Shown: positions 28,269 through 36,841 of the stretch, piece after piece | How the letters are laid out: each line of letters starts with the position of its first letter | How positions within the stretch are numbered: position 1 is the stretch's first letter | Assembly: GCA_002423895.1 (NCBI GenBank) | Contig: DIOL01000025.1 | Location: 22,489 to 80,219, forward strand | Length of the DNA stretch: 57,731 nt | Direction of reading: 5' to 3' | DNA from: Bacteroidales bacterium UBA5515 | Lineage (GTDB): Bacteria > Bacteroidota > Bacteroidia > Bacteroidales > P3 | Notes under the pieces: model-generated | Seen by the model: the letters and a program-made list of their open reading frames with translations, nothing else | Told to the model about the DNA's origin: nothing | The model's database searches: none | Program-made: the position numbers and the translations under genes

Positions 28269-28915
28269 AAAAGTCAAGCTTAATAATATTATTCCTTACC
28301 CTAAGCCTATTCTCATTTGCTCAAAAGAATACTATTGCCCTACTTAAATATAGCGGTGGAGGAGATTGGTATGCAAATCCAACCTCACTTACTAATTTAA
28401 TTAACTTTTCTAATAAAGAGTTAAACACCACTTTATCCTCCAACTATGCAACAATAGAAGTTGGAAGTTCTGAAATATTTCTTTATCCTTTTGTACATCT
28501 AACAGGACACGGAAATGTTGTTTTTTCAGAACAAGAAATTGCTAATTTAAGAAACTATTTAATTGCTGGTGGGTTCCTTCATATTGACGATAATTATGGA
28601 TTAAGGAAATTCATTGAGCCACAAATGAAAAAAGTATTTCCCGAACTTGAATTCGTTGAAATACCTTTTTCTCATCCTATCTACAATCAAAAATTCTCTT
28701 TCCCTAATGGATTACCCAAAATACACGAGCACGATAATAAATCTCCAAAAGGATATGGTCTATTTTGGGAAGGAAGATTAGTTTGTTTCTTTTCCTACGA
28801 ATCAGATTTAGGAGATGGTTGGGAAGATGAAGATGTCCACAACGACTCACAACAAACTCGCCTTAAAGCCCTTCAAATGGGAGCCAATCTAATACAATAC
28901 TGCTTTATGCAGTAA
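28265..28915 (+). CDS. DUF4159-type secreted protein
   Basis: 216 residues with a signal peptide (1-19, ending SLFSFAQ). The body has the pattern of DUF4159: KYSGGGDWYANPTSL near the start, PFVHLTGHGNVVFSEQE, YLIAGGFLHIDDNYGL and VCFFSYESDLGDGW. The family has a glutamine-amidotransferase-like fold of unknown function. The four-base ATGA overlap with rsmE shows translational coupling. It is the last gene of the three-gene unit. Confidence 0.85.
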   Translation: MKKSSLIILFLTLSLFSFAQKNTIALLKYSGGGDWYANPTSLTNLINFSNKELNTTLSSNYATIEVGSSEIFLYPFVHLTGHGNVVFSEQEIANLRNYLIAGGFLHIDDNYGLRKFIEPQMKKVFPELEFVEIPFSHPIYNQKFSFPNGLPKIHEHDNKSPKGYGLFWEGRLVCFFSYESDLGDGWEDEDVHNDSQQTRLKALQMGANLIQYCFMQ

Positions 28916-28918
28916 TTC

Positions 28919-28959
28919 TCCTTATTAATTATAACGCACTTAATAATTATCAATAAGGT
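28919..28959. terminator. Possible bidirectional terminator between converging genes
   Basis: CCTTATT (28920-28926) pairs with AATAAGG (28952-28958), with further weak pairing inside. It spans the gap between two converging 3' ends and overlaps the dgt stop region. There is no strong T-run, so confidence is low. Confidence 0.35.
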
Positions 28960-30092
28960 TTAAATTCAATTGGTTTTGGAATAGAAATTTCTCTCATAAA
29001 GTCAATTGCAAATTTATCTGTCATTCCTGAAATATAATCAGATAAAATTTGTTTTTTTAAATCTCCTTCTTTCCAATTATTTACTTGTTTTTCTGTATTG
29101 TAAAAATCATACATATTTTCAATATAACGACCAAAGTATTTATCTACATTCATATGACTTTTTCGATAAAATTTAATATCCCACATATTATTAGAATATA
29201 ATTCAGACAAGTACATATATATATTAGAAATTATTCTCCTACAATATTTTTTGTATTCTTTAATTTTTGGATTATCATATATTTGAATGTAATTATAATC
29301 TCTTAAATCACATAAAAGGCTAAAGCATTCATCTGAAAAAGAAAGCTCATTTTCTGTTGAATTAGCAACTAAATCAAGTATTAGATGATTTATTATTTCA
29401 CTATTATTTGAGCCAATTTTATCTTTTATATTTTTAGGAATATCTGCATCCTTAATAAAATCTGCCACTAAAGCATCTTCAATATCTCTGCCTAAATATG
29501 CTATTTTATCAGAGAATCGCACAATACAACCTTCCCATGTTAAAGGATATTTTGTTCTGTCATTGATTTTATCTAAGTTTTTAATTGTAAAATCAGGTTT
29601 AATAGATTGTTCAAATTTTTCTCCATTATGACAAATTATTCCATCTTTTACTGCATATGTTAGATTTAATCCCTTACCATTATAATCAATTTTTTCAACT
29701 ATTCTATAACTATTGATTTCGTGACAGAATTTTCTTTCTAACATTCGCGATAATTCATCTTCACCCGCATGTCCAAATGGAGCATGTCCTAAATCATGAC
29801 CTAAACCTATTGAATAAGCTAAATCTTCATCTAACTCACATTTTTTTTCTAATCTATTTTTCAATCCTTTGCAAATTGTTTTGGCAATACTTGCTACATG
29901 TAAAACATGTTCAATTCTTGTACAAACATGGTCATTGTCAGGACTAAAAAAGACTTGCGTCTTATGTTTTAATCTTCTAAAAGGTCTGGAATGTATTATT
30001 GCAGTTTCATCTCTATAATAACATCCTCTAATATCTTCTGATCTTTCATGTGTTCTTTCCTTTAAAATATCAACTGATAATTCATTTCTCAT
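28950..30092 (-). CDS. dgt: Deoxyguanosinetriphosphate triphosphohydrolase-like HD protein
   Basis: I take the ATG at 30092 (MRNELSVDILKERTHERSED) because the further 17 residues from 30143 look like leader. The HD-domain motifs are TRIEHVLHVASIAKTI, GLGHDLGHAPFGHAGEDEL and a later Asp (RFSDKIAYLGRDIED), the pattern of dGTPases that remove tripolyphosphate from dNTPs. Some dGTPases deplete dNTPs to block phage. It is last in a leftward group with two small genes, next to an RloB/AAA pair, so a defence role is possible. At 380 residues it is the usual length. Confidence 0.9.
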   Translation of the reverse strand: MRNELSVDILKERTHERSEDIRGCYYRDETAIIHSRPFRRLKHKTQVFFSPDNDHVCTRIEHVLHVASIAKTICKGLKNRLEKKCELDEDLAYSIGLGHDLGHAPFGHAGEDELSRMLERKFCHEINSYRIVEKIDYNGKGLNLTYAVKDGIICHNGEKFEQSIKPDFTIKNLDKINDRTKYPLTWEGCIVRFSDKIAYLGRDIEDALVADFIKDADIPKNIKDKIGSNNSEIINHLILDLVANSTENELSFSDECFSLLCDLRDYNYIQIYDNPKIKEYKKYCRRIISNIYMYLSELYSNNMWDIKFYRKSHMNVDKYFGRYIENMYDFYNTEKQVNNWKEGDLKKQILSDYISGMTDKFAIDFMREISIPKPIEFKPY

Positions 30093-30160
30093 ATTTATAA
30101 ATTTAATTTTTAAATAATTAAAATGGTTTTTAAAGAGAACCATTAAACTCTTGATTTTAA

Positions 30161-30382
30161 TTATCCTTCTGGAGGAAAATCATCATTTCCATAACTATCT
30201 CTTTCTCGAATTTGACCATTTTTACTATGAATCAATAATTCTGATCCTTGATTTATAGCAATCTCTCTTGCTTTTTCAATTGCTTCTTTTTGAGTGTCAA
30301 AAGTTGCAGTATTTTTTTTATTACCTTCTCCTTTAACACTCCACATATTCCCATTAGGAACTACATGTTGATTCTTTCCCAT
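30161..30382 (-). CDS. DUF2188-like small protein
   Basis: 73 residues with the DUF2188 pattern: HVVPNGNMWSVKGEGNKK, ATFDTQKEAIEKAREIAINQ and ELLIHSKNGQIRERDSYGND. The family is a small beta/alpha domain of unknown function found widely in accessory regions. It lies six bases downstream of the small Cys-containing gene and 68 bases upstream of dgt, so the three are probably transcribed together. Confidence 0.85.
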   Translation of the reverse strand: MGKNQHVVPNGNMWSVKGEGNKKNTATFDTQKEAIEKAREIAINQGSELLIHSKNGQIRERDSYGNDDFPPEG

Positions 30383-30388
30383 AATGCT

Positions 30389-30595
30389 TTATTTTTTATG
30401 ACATTTTGGACAACAATAATAACATCCATCAACTGATGAATAAAGCTTTTTTGCTGCTTGTATTGCCTCTTCACATGATGTAAAGTATCCTAAATATATT
30501 CTATTATTGATATCGGGAAGAAATATACATTTATCTGTATGAACTTCATGTTCTCCTGATGTTTGAGCATTTTGATTAACATAATAATGTTCCAT
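30389..30595 (-). CDS. Small Cys/His protein of unknown function
   Basis: 68 residues, starting MEHYYVNQNAQTSGEHEVH and ending GCYYCCPKCHKK. The C-terminal Cys-x2-CC-x2-C-x-H cluster could bind zinc. The centre (IYLGYFTSCEEAIQAAKKLY) echoes the 'repeat segment then helix' layout of the DUF2188 neighbour. Similar small proteins occur in accessory and defence regions as I recall. First of a three-gene leftward unit ending in dgt. Confidence 0.75.
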   Translation of the reverse strand: MEHYYVNQNAQTSGEHEVHTDKCIFLPDINNRIYLGYFTSCEEAIQAAKKLYSSVDGCYYCCPKCHKK

Positions 30596-30675
30596 TACAA
30601 TTGCTTTTTAATTATAAAATAAATTAATCTTTTGCTGTATGGATTGAGAATAGGAGAAGGAATCACACTTTTAGC

Positions 30676-30706
30676 TTTGTGATAATAATAAAATGTGTTA
30701 CTTTTG
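30676..30706 (+). promoter_or_regulatory. Consensus promoter of the candidate small RNA
   Basis: TTTG (30676-30679), exactly 19 bases, TACTTTTG (30699-30706): one of the best promoter matches in the window. It reads rightward into a stretch without a protein gene, predicting a start at about 30711-30713. Confidence 0.7.
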
Positions 30707-30710
30707 CAAC

Positions 30711-30826
30711 CTCAAATCCGAGAAAAGATTGACTATTTCTTTTCTCCTTCGCCCAAGCTAGCGGTGATGATGATTAAAAGGAATGTTTGCTTTACTTGCC
30801 GGTTTGCCTATATTCCTTTTTTATTT
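30711..30826 (+). ncRNA. Candidate small RNA, about 115 nt
   Basis: The transcript from the promoter at 30676-30706 would contain a nine-pair hairpin (GAGAAAAGA 30720-30728 with TCTTTTCTC 30738-30746), a central segment with GCTAGC and GATGATGATT, and an end hairpin (AAAAGGAAT 30776-30784 with ATTCCTTTT 30812-30820) running into T-rich sequence. No coding frame of use is present. It could be one of the Bacteroidales-specific non-coding RNAs described from comparative genomics, but I cannot confirm a family. It lies between the dgt unit and the RloB/AAA pair. Confidence 0.55.
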
Positions 30827-30923
30827 TATAGTCATAATAGTTTTTATCTACATATTTTTTTATTTTAAAGTTTAACATCAAATACAATGCCTTTATTTAA
30901 TATTTTTTAAAAAGCTATCGTTT

Positions 30924-31526
30924 TTATGACAAAATGGCATTGTTATTTAGTCTTATTTTTTCAATTCCTTCATAAATATTGGTATAAGAACCTGATTTGT
31001 CAGGGTTTTGCTTTGCTCTTTCTATAGCTGTTTGTAGTTTGTTATCTTTTAGTAGCTCTTCTACCCATTTTGTTTTCTTTAGGTATTCTTCTTTCTTATC
31101 ATAGTCTTTTAAATACTTTTTCAATTCATTTGCTACTTCATTTGAATCTTTGAAATACTTATTTGTATATTTATAGTGGAGTAGAAACCAATATTCAATT
31201 GATGGAAAGCTTGTACAGAAAAGAATTTTGTCTTTCTTTTTACTATACTTATTTATTAGTCTATCATACTTTAGCTTTCCTTTACTATCTCTATTTATTA
31301 CATCTAAATCAATTACACATATTATAAACACATAATCATTAATTAAGTCTTTTATTCTTCTGCCAATTTCATCAATACTTGAATTTCTGCAAAAGCGTGG
31401 TTTTACAATGTATTGAAATCCTAATAGACTTTTCAAATGTGTAAAATAATATTGTTCTGTCTCTCCTTCACCCAAGATATATATCCCAGGTTTAATATCC
31501 TTTTGAGCTTGTTTCCGTCCTCCCAT
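30924..31526 (-). CDS. rloB: RloB-like protein
   Basis: 200 residues matching the RloB family: GIYILGEGETEQYYFTHLKS near the start (the Glu-rich Toprim-like beginning), FIICVIDLDVINRD (acidic motif) and SFPSIEYWFLLHYKY, a family hallmark. RloB-type proteins are the presumed nuclease partner of an AAA ATPase in phage-abortive modules such as AbiL (AbiLii is RloB-like). It starts one base after the AAA gene on the same strand, so the pair is one operon. Confidence 0.88.
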   Translation of the reverse strand: MGGRKQAQKDIKPGIYILGEGETEQYYFTHLKSLLGFQYIVKPRFCRNSSIDEIGRRIKDLINDYVFIICVIDLDVINRDSKGKLKYDRLINKYSKKKDKILFCTSFPSIEYWFLLHYKYTNKYFKDSNEVANELKKYLKDYDKKEEYLKKTKWVEELLKDNKLQTAIERAKQNPDKSGSYTNIYEGIEKIRLNNNAILS

Positions 31527-31527
31527 A

Positions 31528-32811
31528 TTACATTATATTAGGTGTTGCTCCAAAGTTTCCATGTCTATAGGCTTTTCTTAAAGAAGCAATTCTATTCAGT
31601 CCTTTAAACTCTGTTAATGAATATATTTCTGTTGATCCATCTATTTTCTTACTTGTAAACCAAATACTATCTTTTCTCAACAAATCCTCTTCTTCCAATA
31701 ATCCATCGTAATGTGTTGATAATAATAATTGTGATTCACCTTCTAATTTTAGGAAGTCTTCTAATAAAAATTCAATTAATTTAGGATGTAGAGATGATTC
31801 AATCTCATCAATTGCTAAGAAAGCATTACTTTTAACTAAAGTGTTTATTATAACAGCAAGTCCAAATATTCTTTTTGTTCCTTCTGATTGAAGTTCTTTA
31901 GGTAGATTATAAAATTCTTCCCCTCTAATATTTTCTACTCTATGTTTAAAATTAGTTTTAGGAGCTTGGTATGATCTTTCTCTTCTTAATCTTTCTTTTT
32001 CTTCATTTGGTATTCCTTCTGCTTCTAATAATAATTCATCAATATATTCCTCTGGAATTTTACGTGTTTCCATTTCTGTTATAATATCTGTAATATTAAA
32101 ATCAGCTGCTTTTAAAAATGAAAGAATAGATTCTTTTATCTCTGGCTTTTCAGCTAAAACTTTTTCAGCAAAATTAGAAACTCGTAATTGAGGTTCAACA
32201 TGGTTAATATGTTTTTTTGCAATCCATTCAATTACTTTATCTATGTCCTCAATAGAAATATTTACTTGATTATATGCAGCAAATACTGACATATTAGGTA
32301 AACATTTTATTGTTATTTCTTCTTTAGCTATTTGTGGTATTCTTACTCTCTTAGTATTAAAAGTTATTTCTGAAACATTATTATTGAATGTTCTTTCAAA
32401 AACTAATGCAGGTTGAGTTTTTGGATAAACATATAGTTTTTCTGAATGAACTATATTTTCATCAATAACAAGTGAGTATAAATATCTTTTCCCTTCTGTA
32501 ACAAAAGAAATAGATAATTCGGAAGGTTGATTAGGTGTTTCTTTATCTAAAAGAAAAGGAATTACTCCTGTTTCTTCTGTTTTATTTTCTGACCTATTTA
32601 GAGCAAATATTTTCAAAAATTCAAAAGCACTTAATAGATTACTTTTACCAGAAGCATTTGCTCCATAAACAAGTGCTAAACGAAGTAATCTAAGTCCTGC
32701 AACCTCTCTTACATAGTAATCTTCTAAGTTCTTGTCTTTTGTTGCTTCAAAGCTAAATGTTACTTCATCTTTGAATGATAAAAAGTTCTTTATTTTTATT
32801 TCGTGTATCAT
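31528..32811 (-). CDS. AAA-family ATPase, partner of RloB (RloA/AbiLi-like)
   Basis: 427 residues. The first 20 (MIHEIKIKNFLSFKDEVTFS) are the usual start of AAA_15/AAA_21 SMC-like ATPases. Walker A is YGANASGKSNLL (about 50-61), the Walker B/signature region is FLAIDEIESSLHPKLIEFLL, and the H-loop is LLSTHYDGLL. With RloB this gives the two-gene layout of AbiL-type phage resistance, where the ATPase likely senses the phage and the Toprim-like partner acts. It should be cytoplasmic. Confidence 0.87.
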   Translation of the reverse strand: MIHEIKIKNFLSFKDEVTFSFEATKDKNLEDYYVREVAGLRLLRLALVYGANASGKSNLLSAFEFLKIFALNRSENKTEETGVIPFLLDKETPNQPSELSISFVTEGKRYLYSLVIDENIVHSEKLYVYPKTQPALVFERTFNNNVSEITFNTKRVRIPQIAKEEITIKCLPNMSVFAAYNQVNISIEDIDKVIEWIAKKHINHVEPQLRVSNFAEKVLAEKPEIKESILSFLKAADFNITDIITEMETRKIPEEYIDELLLEAEGIPNEEKERLRRERSYQAPKTNFKHRVENIRGEEFYNLPKELQSEGTKRIFGLAVIINTLVKSNAFLAIDEIESSLHPKLIEFLLEDFLKLEGESQLLLSTHYDGLLEEEDLLRKDSIWFTSKKIDGSTEIYSLTEFKGLNRIASLRKAYRHGNFGATPNIM

Positions 32812-32851
32812 ATAAATATCCTTCTATTTTTATTTTTAGCATTATTTTCGA

Positions 32852-32883
32852 CAAAAATACAAATAAAATATATATCAACCAAA
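32852..32883 (-). promoter_or_regulatory. Promoter of the AAA-RloB operon
   Basis: Minus strand: TTTG (32880-32883), 20 bases, TATTTTTG (32852-32859), 41 bases before the ATG at 32811. The pair is therefore transcribed from its own promoter. Confidence 0.6.
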
Positions 32884-33034
32884 TTTTATTAGAATATTTT
32901 GCATATTTTCCGCAAATTTCAAGAATAAAAGTTTAAACCTACACCTTTCTTTATCTTCTTTTAAGAATAAATATTCATATAAATATTTAGAATCAGTATA
33001 TAAACTTGGATAAATAAGGAATGAAATAAAAAAA

Positions 33035-33067
33035 ACAAACCCACTAAATTTTGTCTTTAGTGGGTTT
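33035..33067 (-). terminator. Intrinsic terminator of the AraC-type gene
   Basis: AAACCCACTAAA (33037-33048) pairs perfectly with TTTAGTGGGTTT (33056-33067). On the minus strand an A/T-rich run with many T follows. It lies 29 bases after the stop codon. Confidence 0.85.
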
Positions 33068-33095
33068 TGTCATTTAATTTGAATTTAAATAGTAT

Positions 33096-33956
33096 CTATT
33101 TGATTGGAATATAAAGCAATGTTTCGTAGTCTTCTTCTTTCCTTACGCCTGGATCGTTGATATAACTTTCAAAACTTGGTGCTTCTCTTAATTGATATGG
33201 ACTGTTTGGCAACCATTTACTAAAGATTGCATCATAAATTAGTGGAAGTTTGTTATATGCTCCTTTATGGAAAAAGACTGCATACTTCCCTCCTTCTATT
33301 GTTTTGAAACCAATCTCTCCTTCTGGTTTTACTTCTTTTTCAACAGTTATGCAAGCATCATAACGACATTTTGCTGCTTCTGTAACAGAAGGATCATCGT
33401 GTCCAATTCCTAAAAACTCATTCTTTTGTCCAAAAAGATTGTTTCTTCCAACAAAACTGCATACTCTATCCCACACTCCATTATAATGTTCATTTCCATA
33501 CTCTCCTATTATTTGTATGTAAACAACTTTAGAATCGGGACGTTCTACAATTTGTGGTTCTTGAAGATTGTATTCTTCCTTTGAAATGTTTCTGTTCATA
33601 ATTACTATATTTTTATTTGTTCGGTATTCAGAGGGTGAAACATTATAGAATTGTTTAAATGCTTTTGAAAGAGATGAAGGCATATCATAACCTATTTTAT
33701 AAGCAATATCCTGAATAGATAAGTCTGTGCTTCTAAGTAATGATGCTGCTTTATGAACTCTTCTTCGAGTAATATAAACTCCTATTGGTTCTTTTAGAAA
33801 AGAGCGAACAATTCTATGAAGATGATAAGGAGAGAAAGAAGAAATTTCTGCTAAGGTTGCAAGTTTAATTTCTTTATCTAAATTTTTATCAATGTAATCA
33901 ACAACAAGGTTTACTCTTCTAATATAGTCTTGTTGAGTTGCTTCGTTATTAGTCAT
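33096..33956 (-). CDS. AraC-family regulator with GyrI-like effector domain
   Basis: 286 residues. Residues about 10-115 hold the two helix-turn-helix motifs of AraC (ATLAEISSFSPYHLHRIV, IQDIAYKIGYDMPSSLSKAFKQFYN). From about 130 a GyrI-like domain follows (VVYIQIIGEYGNEHYNGVWD, KTIEGGKYAVFFHKGAYNKL, SYINDPGVRKEEDYETLLYIPI), which binds small hydrophobic ligands in SAV2848/BmrR-type proteins. It probably senses a drug-like compound and activates a target gene; no efflux pump is adjacent. A minus-strand TATCTTTG lies at 33988-33995. Confidence 0.92.
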   Translation of the reverse strand: MTNNEATQQDYIRRVNLVVDYIDKNLDKEIKLATLAEISSFSPYHLHRIVRSFLKEPIGVYITRRRVHKAASLLRSTDLSIQDIAYKIGYDMPSSLSKAFKQFYNVSPSEYRTNKNIVIMNRNISKEEYNLQEPQIVERPDSKVVYIQIIGEYGNEHYNGVWDRVCSFVGRNNLFGQKNEFLGIGHDDPSVTEAAKCRYDACITVEKEVKPEGEIGFKTIEGGKYAVFFHKGAYNKLPLIYDAIFSKWLPNSPYQLREAPSFESYINDPGVRKEEDYETLLYIPIK

Positions 33957-34042
33957 AGTATTGTATCTTTATTTCCTATTTCAGTTGCAAAGATACAATC
34001 ATAAATCCCAAAGACACTTTCCCTATATTGCTAAATTGATTT

Positions 34043-35362
34043 TCATTTTAAAATATAGTAATCTTTATATTTCACTATTCTGTATTTCGCTTTTAGTTTT
34101 ATACAAATCTTCTCATCACAATAATTATTATTCATTTCTTCAATTGATAAATTATCTGGAAGTAGAAAAATTATATCTTTTCCTATCATAAAACATTCGT
34201 TTTCGGAATAAATATACCCAAATTCATCTTCAATACCTACTTTACTATAATAAATTATGCTGTCATTAAGCTTATATGGACTTACTCTAAGATGAATAAT
34301 ATAGTTATCAAAATTTTGAATTTTCAATTTTGAACTGTTTTTTAACCTATCTAAACGTGATTGATCTTGAATTAATAATTCTTTTTCTCTATTTTCTTCT
34401 TCTTTAAGGGTTGTTGAATAATTATATTTTTCATACAAATATTCTTCATCTTGATTAAATATTAGGGAATCATTTATATTATAAATTCTTTTAGTTATTT
34501 CTGTTATATCTCCTATATGATAAATATTTTGATTCCATTTTAATGAATCTTTATTCAAAAAAGCATAAGCAGCTCCTGTAAAATATCCAAAAGTTCTCGA
34601 TTCAAAATGACCTTCTTCTAATGATTGTAAATCTTTAAATAAAAGATTAATGGATTTTTCTTTATAAACAATAATCATTCCTGAAAATTTAGCCAATCCT
34701 TCGGTTAATTCAAATCTTGTTTCATTTTGTTTTGAATTAGGAAATAAAGATTGTCTTTTATTTCTAAAATACAAAGCATCTATCACATAACCACTTTCAT
34801 TTTTATATGAATTAGATAAAGCCTTACTTAAAGCACTTGCTTCCAAACGAACAAACACACGTCCCATCTTTTTATCAATATGGCTATTATTATATGTAAA
34901 AGTAAAATTGCTATCACGTTGAATTTTATGAGTCATCTCATGAAAAGCAATTTCCAGCTGTTTTTCCTTATTATCAATTTCATCAAAATTAAGTATAGCA
35001 AAAACTTTATTGTCAAAACTTTTTACTCCTGGAGAAAATGTCATTGTTTCTGGATAAAAATAGCAGTAAATACCATTTTCAAAAACTCCTTTCCCTTCAA
35101 TATCTATTGATTGCTTAGAAAATAATATTCTATTCTTATTATCATCTAAAATTAGATTATCACAATAACTAATTCCCCAAAGTTCAGCATTTTCTTTTTC
35201 GCATTCAAGATTATATGACTCAAAAAACAAACTTGCCTTTCTTAGATTCTCCTTAAATGTTTGTGCATTAAGAAAATTTGAAATAAGTATAATAAGAATA
35301 AATACACCCTTTGTATAAAAACCTTTATCCAAAACTGGACTATTATTCCAATATTGGTTCAT
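34043..35362 (-). CDS. Exported protein with HExxH metallopeptidase-like motif
   Basis: 439 residues. A hydrophobic stretch at about 20-33 (VFILIILISNFLNAQ) is a signal anchor or peptide ending NAQ. At about 145 the sequence IAFHEMTHKIQRD contains HExxH (HEMTH), and about 90 residues later ELTEGLAKFSGMIIVY offers the downstream Glu of the gluzincin type. The ligands are therefore in place for a zinc peptidase, but no named family is recognised. It has its own -7 element (TACCTTTG, 35390-35397) and lies beside palindrome array C. Confidence 0.65.
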   Translation of the reverse strand: MNQYWNNSPVLDKGFYTKGVFILIILISNFLNAQTFKENLRKASLFFESYNLECEKENAELWGISYCDNLILDDNKNRILFSKQSIDIEGKGVFENGIYCYFYPETMTFSPGVKSFDNKVFAILNFDEIDNKEKQLEIAFHEMTHKIQRDSNFTFTYNNSHIDKKMGRVFVRLEASALSKALSNSYKNESGYVIDALYFRNKRQSLFPNSKQNETRFELTEGLAKFSGMIIVYKEKSINLLFKDLQSLEEGHFESRTFGYFTGAAYAFLNKDSLKWNQNIYHIGDITEITKRIYNINDSLIFNQDEEYLYEKYNYSTTLKEEENREKELLIQDQSRLDRLKNSSKLKIQNFDNYIIHLRVSPYKLNDSIIYYSKVGIEDEFGYIYSENECFMIGKDIIFLLPDNLSIEEMNNNYCDEKICIKLKAKYRIVKYKDYYILK

Positions 35363-35518
35363 AATTAATCTTTAATTTATTTTAAAGTTCAAAGGTAGGA
35401 AATATATTTATTGTATGGTTAAATAATTAATTAATAGTCGTTGATTTGAGATTTTTTGAATGGATTATTTTGTTCTACATAACTCATAAAAGATAAAGAA
35501 GAAGATAATCTTCTTTTA

Positions 35519-35733
35519 ATTTTCGCTAATCCTTGTTTAGGTTTATTTTTATAGGGTTTTGCTTTGTTTAAATCAAGTTTAAATTTGCTAAGGTCGTACC
35601 TTAATAGTGGTAACGTACGACCTTATTTAATTAAGGTACGACCATAACATTGCTAACATACGACCTTAATCAATTAAGGTACGACCATAACTATGGTAAC
35701 GTACTACCTTACTGAAAATATGGTCGTACCTTA
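35519..35733 (-). repeat. 22-bp palindrome array, locus C (7 units) with tail
   Basis: Seven 15-bp cores start at 35589, 35611, 35632, 35654, 35675, 35697 and 35719 (steps 22, 21, 22, 21, 22, 22). Typical forms are TAAGGT-CGT-ACCTTA, TAAGGT-ACG-ACCATA (units 3 and 5) and TAACGT-ACG-ACCTTA. Units 1 and 2 are near reverse complements, so 14-15 bp hairpins between neighbours are possible. The tail (35519-35588) lies on the left, and its reverse complement aligns without gaps to about 70 bp downstream of array D. The array lies in a divergent promoter region. Confidence 0.9.
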
Positions 35734-36103
35734 TGAAATTTTTATAAGGTTTAGATAAATTAAAACGCTGTTATTTTGAGTTTTAACCTTATATAATTTT
35801 TCTTTTTCTTCTATAAATTAAATTTTATCGTTATTTAGATTCTTTTTTGATGTTGAATTTTAAATATTCTGTTCTTATTGTCCAAGATTTTCTTTTTAAA
35901 TCTTTTTTTTGAGTCAATAAATTATCTTTTAATATTAATAAGTGGATTTTTTTACACTATTATGCTTCTCACTATAAACCTTTATATCAAATATTTAAAC
36001 CTTAATCGAGTAAAAAATATATTAATTTGGAAATTATTTAGTGCGTAAAACATAAGTTTTTGTATATTTGTGCGTCTATATATTATATTAAAGAAAAAAT
36101 AAA
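35734..36103. other. Long AT-rich intergenic stretch after array C
   Basis: No gene or RNA is recognised. It is very AT-rich. A -7 element TATATTTG (36063-36070) precedes the pirin gene, but a proper -33 element is not seen. The sequence near 35740-35760 resembles the left flank of array D. Confidence 0.4.
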
Positions 36104-36805
36104 ATGAAAAAAATAATAGATAGAGCGCAAACAAGAGGACATGCTAATCATGGTTGGCTCGATACCAATCATACTTTCTCTTTTGCAAGTTATTATAATC
36201 CTCAAAGAATGCATTTTGGTGTTTTGAGGGTTTTGAATGATGATAAAATTATTCCCACCAAAGGTTTTGACCTTCATCCTCATGAAGATATGGAGATTAT
36301 CTCTATTCCTTTGAAAGGTAGAATGCGTCATGGAGATTCATTAAATAACTCTGATGTAATTTCTAAAGGACAGATTCAGGTTATGAGTGCTGGAACAGGA
36401 ATTATGCATATTGAATATAATGACAGTGATAAAGAGGACTTAAGCTTCCTTCAAATTTGGATTTTCCCTAAAACAAAAGGCACTACACCTCGATATAATA
36501 ACTACGATGTTTCTAATCTTTTAAAGAAAAACGATATTTCATTATTTCTTTCTCCAAACAATGAAGCCCATATAAATCAAGATGCTTGGCTTTCATGGGC
36601 AAATTTGGATAAGGATAAAACTTTAAAGTATAATCTTTATGGCAAAAATACTGGAGTTTATGTTTTTGTTTTGGAAGGAGAATTGGAAATTGATGGAGTA
36701 AAGTTCTCCCAAAGAGATGGAGTTGGAATTTCGGAAACAGATAGTTTTGAAATAAAGGCATTAGAAAACACTGAAGCTATTTTCTTTGAAGTAGCAATGA
36801 ACTAA
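36104..36805 (+). CDS. Pirin-family protein (YhaK-type)
   Basis: 233 residues of the cupin-fold pirin family, which includes quercetin dioxygenase and redox-sensitive members such as YhaK. Visible motifs are HGWLDTNHTFSFASYYNP, FDLHPHEDMEIISIPLKG and MSAGTGIMHIEYND; the His/Glu residues of the cupin metal site are present. It likely binds Fe or Cu. The gene sits 36 bases upstream of an FMN reductase gene and may be co-transcribed with it, fitting a redox or stress function. Confidence 0.9.
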   Translation: MKKIIDRAQTRGHANHGWLDTNHTFSFASYYNPQRMHFGVLRVLNDDKIIPTKGFDLHPHEDMEIISIPLKGRMRHGDSLNNSDVISKGQIQVMSAGTGIMHIEYNDSDKEDLSFLQIWIFPKTKGTTPRYNNYDVSNLLKKNDISLFLSPNNEAHINQDAWLSWANLDKDKTLKYNLYGKNTGVYVFVLEGELEIDGVKFSQRDGVGISETDSFEIKALENTEAIFFEVAMN

Positions 36806-36841
36806 AAAACAATTTAATAATTAATAAAAACAGATTTTAAT

